A DNA stretch of 64,000 nucleotides, from assembly GCF_004208635.1 (NCBI RefSeq), contig NZ_CP035806.1, positions 1,240,001-1,304,000 of the forward strand, written 5' to 3'. A model generated the notes under the pieces. It had not been told where the DNA came from. It made no database searches and was given only the letters and a program-made list of their open reading frames with translations. The translations under genes were made by a program, and so were the position numbers. The DNA is from Leucobacter triazinivorans. GTDB taxonomy: Bacteria > Actinomycetota > Actinomycetes > Actinomycetales > Microbacteriaceae. How positions within the stretch are numbered: position 1 is the first letter of the stretch; the number at the start of each line of letters is the position of its first letter. Below, in pieces: positions 27,651-36,439 of this stretch.

Positions 27651-28673
27651 TCAGCAGCTCGTCGACTCCCGGTGAATGATCGATCGCTCCACGATCACGT
27701 CCTCGGCATACGGCTGATCCTGGATCATGGAGAAGAGGGCCGAGAGTCCGTCTCGCGCGACGTGCTGCGCATCTCCGCTCACGGACGAGAGCGACGGAGT
27801 CAAGAACGGCAGGACGTCGATATCTCCGTAGCCCAGCACCAGCAGATCACCCGGAATCCGGATATCGATCTCGCTCGCCGCGCGGGCGAGGCCGAGCGCC
27901 AGTTCGTCGTTGACGCAGAACACGGCCCCGAACTGCCGCAACCGTTCGCCGAGCCCCGAACCGATGGCGTAGCCGACCTCGAAGCTCATGGGCCCTTCGA
28001 GGTCGACGACGTGGGAGCCGCCCTGCAGCGCGGGATGCTCGTGCAGGGCGGCGAGAGCACCCGACACGCGAAGCTGCGCAAGATGCGACGTCGTCGAGCG
28101 GGCGATGACCAGGAGCGGTCGGGCCCTCCGAGAGATCAGTTCGGCGGCAGCTCGACGCGACGCTTCGAAGTCGTCGAAGCGTACCGTCGGCCAGTTCGCG
28201 CCCGCGGTCCTCTGCCCGATCACGACGAGGGGGATCGACGCGGCGACGTTCTCCAGCGCGCCATGGACCCCTGCCGCATCGAGCCGGTCGCCGGTCGCCA
28301 GAACCATTCCGGCAAGCCTGAGCGAAATCGCATTCTCCATGTGCTCGATGAGCACATCGTCGCTGTGCTCCAGGTCGTACACCACGGTCGTGTACCCGCG
28401 ACTGGTGATCTCTGCGCGGAGTGCGCGTATCAGTTTCACATACCAGGGCTGCGAGATGCTCGCGACCGCGATGCCGATCGTCTTGCTGCGGCCGCGCCTC
28501 AGGGTGGAGGCAGAGAGATCCGGCCGGAAGTTCAGGCGCTCGACGACGGCGAGGACCCGCTCTCGCGTCTTCGCCGTCACCTTCTCGGAGTCGTTGAGCA
28601 CACGCGACACCGTTGCGGTCGACACTCCGGCCTCGCGCGCGATATCCACCAGGCCCGTCTTCTTCACCATCAT
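27651..28673 (-). CDS. LacI-family transcriptional regulator
   Basis: This 340-aa regulator has an N-terminal LacI helix-turn-helix (DIAREAGVSTATVSRVLND) with the hinge helix around NFRPDLSASTLRRGRSK. A periplasmic-binding-protein-like effector domain follows (IGIAVASIS to the C-terminus). It is the last gene of the minus-strand run that starts with the ABC importer at 35927. Matching operators lie at the operon promoter (35960-35973) and just before this gene (28712-28725). It probably represses the operon and itself until a catabolite binds. The inducer is unknown. Confidence 0.9.
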   Translation of the reverse strand: MMVKKTGLVDIAREAGVSTATVSRVLNDSEKVTAKTRERVLAVVERLNFRPDLSASTLRRGRSKTIGIAVASISQPWYVKLIRALRAEITSRGYTTVVYDLEHSDDVLIEHMENAISLRLAGMVLATGDRLDAAGVHGALENVAASIPLVVIGQRTAGANWPTVRFDDFEASRRAAAELISRRARPLLVIARSTTSHLAQLRVSGALAALHEHPALQGGSHVVDLEGPMSFEVGYAIGSGLGERLRQFGAVFCVNDELALGLARAASEIDIRIPGDLLVLGYGDIDVLPFLTPSLSSVSGDAQHVARDGLSALFSMIQDQPYAEDVIVERSIIHRESTSC

Positions 28674-28711
28674 TGCCCCATCCGGTTGCGGAACTGCGAC
28701 GACCCCCCTAC

Positions 28712-28725
28712 TGTAAACGATTTCA
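28712..28725. promoter_or_regulatory. LacI-family operator before lacI
   Basis: TGTAAACGATTTCA fits the general LacI/CcpA-type consensus TGNAANCGNTNNCA at every fixed position. It overlaps the stop of the muconolactone-isomerase-like gene and lies 38 bases before lacI, suggesting autoregulation or an internal roadblock. Confidence 0.6.
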
Positions 28726-29052
28726 GGCCCGGGATTCCCGATTCCCCGCTCGCTCGCTCTGCCGCTCGGGATCCACCGGGTGCTCGGCGAGCGGGTGCAC
28801 CGTCACCCTCATGTAGGGCCAGACCGGGAGGGTGCTGAGCGTCTCGTGCAGCTCTGTGGCGTCTCGTGCCCGCCACAGCCCCCAGTTCTCGCGCCGCCCC
28901 GGAACTCGCCACATGCGCACGAGCCGACCCGCGGCCCCGAGCTCCGCGGCCATGGCCCGCTCGTCGACGCTCAGCCGTCGTATCGTCTCGTCGCCCAGAT
29001 CTCGGGGCCAGTGAATCTCGATGTTCACCAGGAACTCATGCAGTGCGCTCAT
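28723..29052 (-). CDS. Muconolactone delta-isomerase-like protein
   Basis: This 109-aa protein aligns by eye with CatC, which moves the double bond of muconolactone in the beta-ketoadipate pathway. The diagnostic middle and end are retained: WRVPGRRENWGLW, then LSTLPVWPYMRVTVHPLAEHP. Length is close to the family's 92-100 aa with a short Arg-rich tail. The start overlaps the stop of the FAD oxidoreductase (ATGA). No muconate cycloisomerase or catechol dioxygenase is linked, so it may act on a different lactone or serve as a small ferredoxin-like-fold partner. Confidence 0.8.
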   Translation of the reverse strand: MSALHEFLVNIEIHWPRDLGDETIRRLSVDERAMAAELGAAGRLVRMWRVPGRRENWGLWRARDATELHETLSTLPVWPYMRVTVHPLAEHPVDPERQSERAGNRESRA

Positions 29053-30632
29053 CTTTCCATCTCCTCCAGTTCTCTCACTACAGTCCGCGCCGAATTGCGC
29101 CCCGGCGCTCCGGTCACATAGCCCCCGGGCCACGTTCCCGCCCCGCCGAGATACAGACCCCGTTGCGCGAGCGACTCGTTCACTCCGCGGCCCGGACGTC
29201 CGTCGAGCATGAGGTCCGGCGTCATGTCCCCGTGCGTGATGTTGCTCGATGTGAGCGCGAACTCATCCTCGAGATCGTGGGGCGAGTACCACCTCACGTC
29301 CTCGATGTGCTCGTCGATGCTCGGCAGCAGGCGACGCAGTTGGCGCAGGCACGACTGGACGTAGCGGTCGCCGTGCTCCGCCCAGTGCTCCCGCCCGAGG
29401 TCGTGGGGCGCGTGCCACACGTTCAGGCTCATCAGATGCTTGCCCGGCGGCGCGAGCCCGGGGGACGCGATCGTCGGGATCAACCCCCAGATGATCGGCG
29501 AATCGGACGCCCGACCGGCGAGCCCGTCGTCGACGGCGGCCTCGATGTACTCGGGGCTCGGGCCGATGCGGAACTGCGCTTGGAGCAGCGTCTCGACCGG
29601 AATGCGGGGATCCGCCTGCCGCACACTCGGCACACCGTCGAGCGCCACCGCCACTTTGAAGGCCGAGCCCTTCGGCTGCTCGGGCCAGCGAGGGGCATCT
29701 CCCGGGTAGTCGGGCATCATGCCCGGCAACAGCGACGGCTCCACCGTGATGATCGCCGCATCGATGCCCGAGAGCCGAGATCCCGACTCGAGCCGTACGC
29801 CGTCGACCCGTCCCGAGTCGTCGAACAGCAGCTCTTCCACTCGGCAGTTCGTGCGAATGCTCACCCCGAGCGCGTGCGCGGAGAGCGTCAACGCGTCGAT
29901 GATGGAACCCATGGATCCGATCGGCAGTCCGACCGATCCCCGGAGCGGAGCATCCTGATTGCCCAGAAGCCCCCCATCGCCTCCTGCCGCTCGCGAGATC
30001 GGCCGCAGGAGCAGCCCGAACGCCGATCCCCTCGCCCGCGGCGAGAGCAACTGCCCGTTCAGCGCGAGCATCATCATCATGCTCTTCACCTGAGGCGTGG
30101 TGAGCGCCCCGTCGAGCAGGTCCATCAGGCTGCCCTCGAGCATCGCGTCGCTGAACGCACTGCGGTCGTCCGCGTCCATCCGGTCGAGAAATCCCCGCCC
30201 GGGCTCGGGTCGACTCCAGAGCGACAGGCCGGATGCCGCCCCGAGCGCATCCAGTCGGGCGATGAGCTCCCGGTGCCGCACGGACTCACCCGCGGCATAG
30301 CTCTCCATCTGCTCGGCGACGAGTCGTCGATCCCTCCACCCGATGAAGAGATCGTCTTCCATGGGGTGCAGCAGCGTGACATCGGGCTTGTGAAAGCGCA
30401 ACCCGAACGTCTCGAGCTGCAGCTCATCGAAGATCCGCCCCTCGAACGAACCGATCGAGTTCGTGATCGACGAAGAGTATCCGGGCATGAACTCGAAGCG
30501 GCCGGCCGGCCCCCCGAGCGACGCCCGCGCTTCGCACAGAGTGACCCGATGCCCCGCCTTCGCCACGTAGTTCGCCGCGATCAGGCCGTTGTGGCCTCCG
30601 CCGATGACCACGACATGCTTCGCCACGCTCAT
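29049..30632 (-). CDS. FAD-dependent oxidoreductase (phytoene desaturase-like)
   Basis: This 527-aa flavoprotein of the amine-oxidase/phytoene-desaturase superfamily resembles the PYROXD2 branch. The FAD-binding Rossmann motif VVIGGGHNGLIAANYVAKAG opens the protein. The second FAD region reads LYLGGAGTWPGGYVTGAPG near the C-terminus, which matches the branch. No membrane span is apparent. The start overlaps the dipeptidase-like gene's stop and its own stop overlaps the next start, so translation is coupled. It probably oxidises an intermediate of the operon's pathway. The substrate is unknown; carotenoid work is unlikely in this context. Confidence 0.87.
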   Translation of the reverse strand: MSVAKHVVVIGGGHNGLIAANYVAKAGHRVTLCEARASLGGPAGRFEFMPGYSSSITNSIGSFEGRIFDELQLETFGLRFHKPDVTLLHPMEDDLFIGWRDRRLVAEQMESYAAGESVRHRELIARLDALGAASGLSLWSRPEPGRGFLDRMDADDRSAFSDAMLEGSLMDLLDGALTTPQVKSMMMMLALNGQLLSPRARGSAFGLLLRPISRAAGGDGGLLGNQDAPLRGSVGLPIGSMGSIIDALTLSAHALGVSIRTNCRVEELLFDDSGRVDGVRLESGSRLSGIDAAIITVEPSLLPGMMPDYPGDAPRWPEQPKGSAFKVAVALDGVPSVRQADPRIPVETLLQAQFRIGPSPEYIEAAVDDGLAGRASDSPIIWGLIPTIASPGLAPPGKHLMSLNVWHAPHDLGREHWAEHGDRYVQSCLRQLRRLLPSIDEHIEDVRWYSPHDLEDEFALTSSNITHGDMTPDLMLDGRPGRGVNESLAQRGLYLGGAGTWPGGYVTGAPGRNSARTVVRELEEMER

Positions 30633-31639
30633 TCTCCGTCGAAGACCTCGGCGAAGAGGCGCAGCCAGTTGCCGCCCAGGATCTTGTCGAGTTCGGTACG
30701 GCTGAATCCCGCCTGCTGCATCGCGACGATCAGCGACGGAAAGGCGGTCGGAGACTGGAACCACGCCGGCCACTCGACCACGGGCGCCTGCTCGTCGATC
30801 GGCACGGGGCTCTCGCGCCCCCAGCGCCCCATGCGCCACCACTTCACCGCTTCGACGCCGTACCCCGTATAGAAATCAGTGCCGATCGCGACGTGGTCGA
30901 CGCCCACGAGGTCAACCGTCCAACTGATCATCTCCACGAACTCCCGTTCGGTGGTCTTGAGTCCGTTCTTCAGCATGCGAACATACGGGCTCAGCCCGAC
31001 CACCCCTCCGCGAGCGGCGAGCGCACGCAGCACCTCCGACGACTTCGGCCGCCGGTTGAGCTCGACGTCGCGACCGACGAACTCGAGGGGATTGGCATGA
31101 GTGACGGCCACGGGATCGCTGCTGAAGTCGATGGTCTGCAGACTGGTCTTCTCGGAGCAGTGAGAGAGGTCGATGAGCATGCCGACCTCGTTGAACTCGC
31201 GCACGAACTGGCGGCCGACGTGCGTCGACAGCCCCGAATCGTCATCTTCCCAGCACCCCGCCGCGATGCTGTTCTGGGTGTTGTACGTCAGCTGCGCGAT
31301 GCGCACCCCCAGGTCGGAGAACACCTTGACAAGACGGATGTCGTCGTCGAATGCCGTCGTGTTCTGGAACCCGAAGATCACCGCGGTCCTCCCGGACCGC
31401 ACGATCTCATGGATGTCCGCGGTGGTGCGGGCGAGCGCGACGAGATCGGAGTTCTCGGCGAACAGGTCGTTCCACCGGCCGATGACCGAGAGCGTCTCTC
31501 GCGCGGTCTCCCACACGGACAGGGTGACGTGCACGCATCCGACGTCTCCGTTCTTCCATTCGAGGAATCGCTCGCGCGTCGGTTTGCTGTACTGGAGGCA
31601 ATCCACCACGATCGCATCCTGCTGTTCCACAGTGTTCAT
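30629..31639 (-). CDS. Divergent M19 membrane-dipeptidase-like protein
   Basis: This 336-aa TIM-barrel protein is of the renal-dipeptidase (M19) family, normally a di-zinc amidohydrolase acting on dipeptides or beta-lactams. Two later metal-site histidines are recognisable (LIDLSHCSE and AVTHANP), as is the Asp in VAIGTDFYTG. The N-terminal HxD ligand pair is replaced (VVDCLQYSKP), and the bridging Glu position reads GFQNTT, so one metal site appears lost or remodelled. The ATG was chosen for its AAGG ribosome site; a longer frame lacks one. The operon context suggests action on an N-acyl or cyclic compound. Confidence 0.8.
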   Translation of the reverse strand: MNTVEQQDAIVVDCLQYSKPTRERFLEWKNGDVGCVHVTLSVWETARETLSVIGRWNDLFAENSDLVALARTTADIHEIVRSGRTAVIFGFQNTTAFDDDIRLVKVFSDLGVRIAQLTYNTQNSIAAGCWEDDDSGLSTHVGRQFVREFNEVGMLIDLSHCSEKTSLQTIDFSSDPVAVTHANPLEFVGRDVELNRRPKSSEVLRALAARGGVVGLSPYVRMLKNGLKTTEREFVEMISWTVDLVGVDHVAIGTDFYTGYGVEAVKWWRMGRWGRESPVPIDEQAPVVEWPAWFQSPTAFPSLIVAMQQAGFSRTELDKILGGNWLRLFAEVFDGE

Positions 31640-31680
31640 TCCGCCTTCTACTTCCTTCTCGTTGCTGATGCGGCCGGTGC

Positions 31681-33180
31681 TCACACGAGCCCGAACGGGT
31701 CCGGCGTGATTCCGCACTCCTGCACGACCGCTTTGACCTGCTGAAACTCTCTGAGCCCTTCGATGCCGTTCTCGCTCCCGATGCCGGATTGCTTGACCCC
31801 GCCGAAGGGGGTCTGCCAGTCCATGCCGCGATAGGTGTTGACCCAGACCGTTCCGGCCTCGAGCTGCCGCGAGACGCGCTGCACCCGGCCGATCGAGCCG
31901 GTCCAGAACCCCGCCGCGAGACCGAAATCGGAATCGTTCGCCACTTCGACGGCTTCCTCTTCGGTCTCGAACTCGAGCACCACCATCACCGGGCCGAACA
32001 CCTCGGTGCGACAGATCGCCGTCTGGCGATCCGCAACCCGGAGCACCGTCGGCGCCACCCAGAACCCATCCGAGAATCCGGGGGCGACCTCGGGCGGGGC
32101 AGACCCGCCGATGAGCCGTTCGGCGCCGTCGGCCTCTGCCTGATCGATCAACGCGACGATCCTGTCGTACTGCGCCCTACTGGCGATCGGCCCGAGGTGG
32201 GTGGCGTCTGAGGCCGGATCGCCGACGACCAGCCGCGACACGCGATCCCGCAGGCGCTTCATGAATGCGTCGGCGACGCCTCGCTGCACGAGGACTCGCG
32301 ATCCCGCAACGCACGTCTGCCCGCTGCCCGAGAAGACGCCCTGCACGACGGCGGTGACCGCCTGATCGATGTCGGCATCGTCGAAGACGATGTGGGCCGA
32401 CTTGCCCCCGGCCTCTGCGACGAACCTCGCAAGACGGCCTGAGACGATTCCGCCCACCTGCTTCGCAGCTTCGGTACTCCCCGTGAACGACACCATGTCG
32501 ACGCCCCTGTGCGCGACCAGTCGCGCACCGACCTCGGCAGGCCCCTGCACGATCTGGAGCGCTTCTCGAGGGACCCCCGCCTCTGCGGCGATGCGGTGGA
32601 GCACCACGCTCGAAGCCGGGGAGTTCAGCGGAGGCTTAATGATCACGGAGTTTCCCGCTGCGAGGGCGGGAGCGAGCTTCCATGTCCCCAGGGACAGGGC
32701 GCCGTTGAACGGCGTGATCAGCACCGCGACGCCCACGGGCTCGTGCCTCACATCGGCATCCTTCGTGGAGGACAGCGGGATCGTGTGCTCCCGCAGCGTA
32801 CGCAGCAGGGCGGCGTAGTACTGCCACCACCGCGCGCTCGCCGCGACCTCTGCGCGGGTGAATCGCAGCGGTTTTCCGTTCGCCAGCGTCTCATAGATCG
32901 CGAGCTCGTCACCGTGCGCTTCGATCGCGCGCCCGATCCGATCGAGCACGTCGGCCCGCTCCAGGGCCGTCTTCCGGCCCCAGATGCCCGCGCCCCGCTC
33001 CGCCGTCTCGACCGCGTCGTCCACGAACGACGCATCCCAGTCGACACTCCCCCACTCCGCACCGGTCGCCGGGTCGACGAGTGCTGCGCACTCTGAGCCA
33101 CTCCGGATTGCGCCGTCGATCACGGACCCGAAGCTCCTGCACAGTGCCGAATCGGCGACCGTCGCACTCATTCCATTCAC
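31681..33180 (-). CDS. NAD(P)-dependent aldehyde dehydrogenase
   Basis: This 499-aa aldehyde dehydrogenase has catalytic Cys290 in GSGQTCVAGS, the general-base Glu in VAEAGGKSAH and the cofactor motif FTGSTEAAK. The C-terminal NTYRGMDWQTPFGGVKQSG is typical of betaine/hydroxymuconic-semialdehyde-type members. The GTG start has GGAGG 10 bases upstream; an ATG three codons in is possible. It sits between the permease and the dipeptidase-like gene in the LacI-controlled operon and would oxidise an aldehyde intermediate. Confidence 0.92.
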   Translation of the reverse strand: MNGMSATVADSALCRSFGSVIDGAIRSGSECAALVDPATGAEWGSVDWDASFVDDAVETAERGAGIWGRKTALERADVLDRIGRAIEAHGDELAIYETLANGKPLRFTRAEVAASARWWQYYAALLRTLREHTIPLSSTKDADVRHEPVGVAVLITPFNGALSLGTWKLAPALAAGNSVIIKPPLNSPASSVVLHRIAAEAGVPREALQIVQGPAEVGARLVAHRGVDMVSFTGSTEAAKQVGGIVSGRLARFVAEAGGKSAHIVFDDADIDQAVTAVVQGVFSGSGQTCVAGSRVLVQRGVADAFMKRLRDRVSRLVVGDPASDATHLGPIASRAQYDRIVALIDQAEADGAERLIGGSAPPEVAPGFSDGFWVAPTVLRVADRQTAICRTEVFGPVMVVLEFETEEEAVEVANDSDFGLAAGFWTGSIGRVQRVSRQLEAGTVWVNTYRGMDWQTPFGGVKQSGIGSENGIEGLREFQQVKAVVQECGITPDPFGLV

Positions 33181-33231
33181 GTTTCCATTACCTCCACTGT
33201 TCCGTCTTCATCGTGCGAGGGCAGCGGGCCC

Positions 33232-34056
33232 TCAGTTGCGGTTGCGCAGCAGCACCTTGCCGACCAGCTCGACTCCGTAGTAGAGGATCAGCCCGATCGC
33301 GGTGAGGACCACGAGGTCTGCGAAGAGGAGGTCGGTCCTCAGGTTGCCCTGCGTCACGATCAGCAAGTACCCGAGCCCCGAGTCGCTCCCGACGAACTCG
33401 CCGACGATCGCGCCGACGATCGCGAATGCGACCGCGAGCTGCAGGCCGCTCATGATGTGGGGCAGCGCATTGGGGAACCGGAGATAGCGGAAGAGCTGCC
33501 ACCTGCTCGACCCCATCGAACGCATGAGATCGATCGAGGCCGGCTGCACCGATGTCATCCCGAGGGTCGCATTCACCACTACGGGGAAGAAGCCCATGAC
33601 GAACGCGATCAGCGAGGCCGTCGTCACTCCGGTGCCGATCCACACCACCATGAGGGGCGCGATCGCCACCTTCGGAATGACCTGCGAAGCCACCAGGAGC
33701 GGGAAGATCGCCGCCCCGAGGAGCGGCCACATCACGATCACCACGGCGAAGAGCACCCCGAAGACGGCGCTCAGCGCGAAGCCGATCAAGGTCTCGAGCA
33801 GGGTGACCCCGGCGTGCCGCATGAGGAGCCCGAAGTTGTCGACGAGCGCATCCCAGATCGCCGATGGGGCCGGCAGCAGAAACTGCGGCACGTCGGAGAA
33901 CCTCACCCAGATCTCCCAGAGGATCACAAGGATGAGCAGTGTGACGAGCGGAGCGACCCACGGCACTCGTTTCGCGAGCGTGCGCAGACTCCGCGTCGCG
34001 CCGCCTCCCGAACGGCGGACGGAGATGCTCACCGTGTGCTCAGGCGAGGCGTTCAT
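33232..34056 (-). CDS. ABC transporter permease (SsuC/TauC type)
   Basis: This 274-aa permease belongs to the nitrate/sulfonate/taurine family of ABC importers. About six spans are predicted, starting near residue 35. The coupling loop is visible around LMRSMGSSRWQLFRYLRFPNALPHIMSG. It partners the NMT1-like binding protein and the ATPase encoded just upstream; its ATG overlaps the ATPase stop (ATGA). The family carries sulfonates, pyrimidine precursors and aromatic or amine compounds, so the cargo cannot be named. Confidence 0.92.
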   Translation of the reverse strand: MNASPEHTVSISVRRSGGGATRSLRTLAKRVPWVAPLVTLLILVILWEIWVRFSDVPQFLLPAPSAIWDALVDNFGLLMRHAGVTLLETLIGFALSAVFGVLFAVVIVMWPLLGAAIFPLLVASQVIPKVAIAPLMVVWIGTGVTTASLIAFVMGFFPVVVNATLGMTSVQPASIDLMRSMGSSRWQLFRYLRFPNALPHIMSGLQLAVAFAIVGAIVGEFVGSDSGLGYLLIVTQGNLRTDLLFADLVVLTAIGLILYYGVELVGKVLLRNRN

Positions 34057-34859
34057 GCGCTCACCCCTTCCTCGTCGTAGTCGTCTGCGGCGAAGACCCC
34101 GAGCTCCTTGAAGATCCCGGTAACCTCCGCCACCCGTCGCGTGAACTCCTGCCCCTGCCGATGCGCGAGCCGCCTCGGCTTCGGCAGGTCGACGGAGAGC
34201 TCCGCAGCGATCCTTCCCGGTCGCGCACTCATCACGTAGATCCGGTCCGAGAGGAACACCGCCTCGGGAATGGAGTGCGTGACGAAGAGAATGGTGGTGC
34301 CGCTCTCGGTGGCGAGCCGGGAGAGATCCAGCGACAGTTGATCCCTCGTCATCGCATCGAGCGCGGCGAACGGTTCGTCCATCAGCAGCAGCCGGGGACG
34401 GTGGAGCAACCCGCGGCAGATCCCGACACGCTGTTTCATTCCACCGGAGAGTTGGTGCGGATAGCTGTCCAAGAACCCGTCGAGACCGACTTGGGCCAGG
34501 AGTTGCTTCGCCCGCTCGATCATCTCGGGGCTGCGCCGCCTGCGCACGTCGGCCTGGAGCAGCACATTGTCGAGCACCGTGCGCCACGGCATGAGCAGGT
34601 CGGCCTGGAAGACGATGCCGAGCTCGGGGTGAGGCTGCTCGACGGGCCTGCCGTCGATCCGGAGCTCTCCGTCTGTCGCCGCCTCCAGCCCTCCGATGAG
34701 GCGCAGCAGTGTCGTCTTGCCGCAGCCGCTCGGCCCGAGCAGCGAGACGAACTCTCCGGGCGCCACGCGCATGGATACGTCGTCGAGCGCCGTCACGCTC
34801 GACCTTCTGCCCGGGTACCGCTTCGTGACGTTCTCGCAGGTGATCTCGATCGGTTGCAT
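34053..34859 (-). CDS. ABC transporter ATP-binding protein (SsuB/TauB type)
   Basis: This 268-aa ATPase has Walker A GPSGCGKT, signature LSGGMKQR, Walker B LLLMDEPFAALD and the switch His in FVTHSIPEAV. The length and the terminal helices fit SsuB/TauB proteins. I start it at ATG 34859 (MQPIEITCEN), which matches the usual family N-terminus. A TTG at 34892 would add 11 residues and place the start 3 bases after the binding-protein stop, so it cannot be excluded. It powers the adjacent permease. Confidence 0.92.
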   Translation of the reverse strand: MQPIEITCENVTKRYPGRRSSVTALDDVSMRVAPGEFVSLLGPSGCGKTTLLRLIGGLEAATDGELRIDGRPVEQPHPELGIVFQADLLMPWRTVLDNVLLQADVRRRRSPEMIERAKQLLAQVGLDGFLDSYPHQLSGGMKQRVGICRGLLHRPRLLLMDEPFAALDAMTRDQLSLDLSRLATESGTTILFVTHSIPEAVFLSDRIYVMSARPGRIAAELSVDLPKPRRLAHRQGQEFTRRVAEVTGIFKELGVFAADDYDEEGVSA

Positions 34860-34895
34860 GAGGGTTGCCGCACTCCGTCCTGAATCTGCCAACGG

Positions 34896-35927
34896 CTAGT
34901 CCGCCGGAACGAAATCGTTCGTGAACATGGACGCCGGATCCCGGTCTCCCCGGGCATCGCTGAACTCGACGAGCGCGCCCACGGTCGCCTGCCAATCGTC
35001 TTCGCTGTTGAGGCCCCACTCGGCGTCGTCGACCGGGGTCACCAGAGGCAACCAGAGATCGAGCTGCGCTTCGCAGGAATCCTGCAGCACCGCCCCGTCG
35101 GACTTCGCGGCGAGCACTTCGCAGGCGGCGGCCGGATCTGCGATCGTTTCGGCGAGCCCCTCACGATACGCGCGGAGAAAGCGCTCGATCGCCTGAGGGC
35201 TGCTCTCGATGAACGCATCGCTCGCGACGAAACCGTGATCGAGCACGTCCAGGCCCATGTCGCTGTAGGACAGGCCGTGCGCCTCAGCACCCTCGTCGCG
35301 AGCACTGCTCACGTAGAAGTAGACCTGGCCGCTGATCGCATCGACGTCTCCCGTCATCAGCGCCGCGAACTTGCCATTGGCCGGCAGATTCACGATCTGC
35401 ACCTCGTCTTCAGCGATGCCGTTCGCCTGCAGGAATGCACCGACGAGGGTCGAATCGGAGCCCCCCGGGGTCGATCCGATGCGCATGCCGACGACGTCTT
35501 CCGCCGACTCGAGCTTCGTGCCCTCGAGCACGGTGAGGCCGCTCGCGTTGCGCTGCTGGATCTTGGCCACCGCAGTCACCGGTACATCCTGGAGCATCGA
35601 CGCTGCGGCCGTGGACAGGTCTGCCCAGGCGAGGTCGGTCTGGCCGGTGCCCACCTCGAGCACGGCGTCCCCTGACCCACCGGGCAAGGTCTCGGTGACA
35701 CTCAGCCCGTACTTCTCGTAGATCCCGTTCTCCTGAGCGACGGCGAACGGGGCGTGATACGCGACGTAGGTGCTCCAGTCGAGCGACAGCGCGAGCTCGT
35801 CGGCGCCCTCCGCCTCGGGTGCGTCGGGCCCCGACCCCGTGCCGCATGCGGACAGGAGCAGCATCGAGGCCGCCGCCAATGCCGCGCCCGCGAGCCGACC
35901 CCTTCTCGTGATCTTCCGTTCCTGCAT
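34896..35927 (-). CDS. ABC transporter substrate-binding lipoprotein (NMT1/SsuA type)
   Basis: This 343-aa extracytoplasmic binding protein has a lipobox LLLSACG at residues 22-28, so Cys27 should be lipidated. The NMT1/THI5-like fold starts at LSLDWSTYVAYHAPFAVAQE and includes GGSGDAVLEVGTGQTDLAWAD. These features match binding proteins for riboflavin, pyrimidine precursors, sulfonates or aromatic acids. It is the first gene of the LacI-regulated operon, with an AAGGAG ribosome site and its own promoter and operator upstream. Confidence 0.92.
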   Translation of the reverse strand: MQERKITRRGRLAGAALAAASMLLLSACGTGSGPDAPEAEGADELALSLDWSTYVAYHAPFAVAQENGIYEKYGLSVTETLPGGSGDAVLEVGTGQTDLAWADLSTAAASMLQDVPVTAVAKIQQRNASGLTVLEGTKLESAEDVVGMRIGSTPGGSDSTLVGAFLQANGIAEDEVQIVNLPANGKFAALMTGDVDAISGQVYFYVSSARDEGAEAHGLSYSDMGLDVLDHGFVASDAFIESSPQAIERFLRAYREGLAETIADPAAACEVLAAKSDGAVLQDSCEAQLDLWLPLVTPVDDAEWGLNSEDDWQATVGALVEFSDARGDRDPASMFTNDFVPAD

Positions 35928-35959
35928 GTCGTACTCCTTTGTGTGATGCGGAAAGAGAA

Positions 35960-35973
35960 TGTAAACGTGTACA
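35960..35973. promoter_or_regulatory. LacI-family operator at the catabolic operon promoter
   Basis: TGTAAACGTGTACA is a near-palindrome of the LacI type (TGTAAACG...CA). It covers the expected transcription start just downstream of the -10 box at 35975-35980, an ideal repression position. Confidence 0.65.
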
Positions 35974-35974
35974 T

Positions 35975-36004
35975 AGGCTACCTTGGGCTGCTCTCGGCCG
36001 TCAA
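35975..36004 (-). promoter_or_regulatory. Promoter of the LacI-controlled catabolic operon
   Basis: On the minus strand a TTGACG -35 box (36004-35999) and a TAGCCT -10 box (35980-35975) are 18 bases apart. Transcription would begin within the operator. Confidence 0.65.
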
Positions 36005-36034
36005 CCCCGGGTTATTCTTGAAAGAAAAGGTTTA

Positions 36035-36160
36035 CATCCGTGGTGCAGGTGCTTGGGCGGCGCGGCGGCGCTTGGGCGCAGGCGGCGCGGCGCTTGGGCG
36101 CGGGCGGGCGGCGGCGCGGGCGGCGCGGGCGGCGCTCGGGCGCGGGCGGCGGCGGCCACC
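36035..36160. repeat. GC-only low-complexity tract
   Basis: Repeated GCTTGGGCGC, GGCGGCGCGGGC and similar units run without a credible gene. With the rest of 36005-36430 this is a gene-free stretch of about 430 bases; a weak TACGAT -10-like box near 36274 could serve the small membrane protein downstream. Confidence 0.55.
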
Positions 36161-36439
36161 CGTGGAGAAACACCCGCATCGCGAACCGCATCCGCTCGGG
36201 ATATTGCGGCGCGGCGGCGCGGGACCGTCTTGCGCATCTGCGGCGGCCTTTCAGACAGCGGCGATCGCCCACTACGATCGAAACAGGGAGCGCCGCCGGT
36301 GCGCGCTTGCGCCAGCCGGGAGGCCTGCGCCCAGCCGGTGCGAGCAGGCGGGCGAGCCGGGTGGTCCTGCGAGCAGCACTGCGAGCAGGTGGTGCGCAGG
36401 CGAGCCGACCGCGCGCCGCAGGAGGAGACGGGAGCCCCG

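Noticed and set aside
36040..36439. A larger gene covering the low-complexity tract before the small membrane protein
   Set aside because: The translation is Arg/Gly/Ala repeat with no domain; the credible start is the GTG at 36440.
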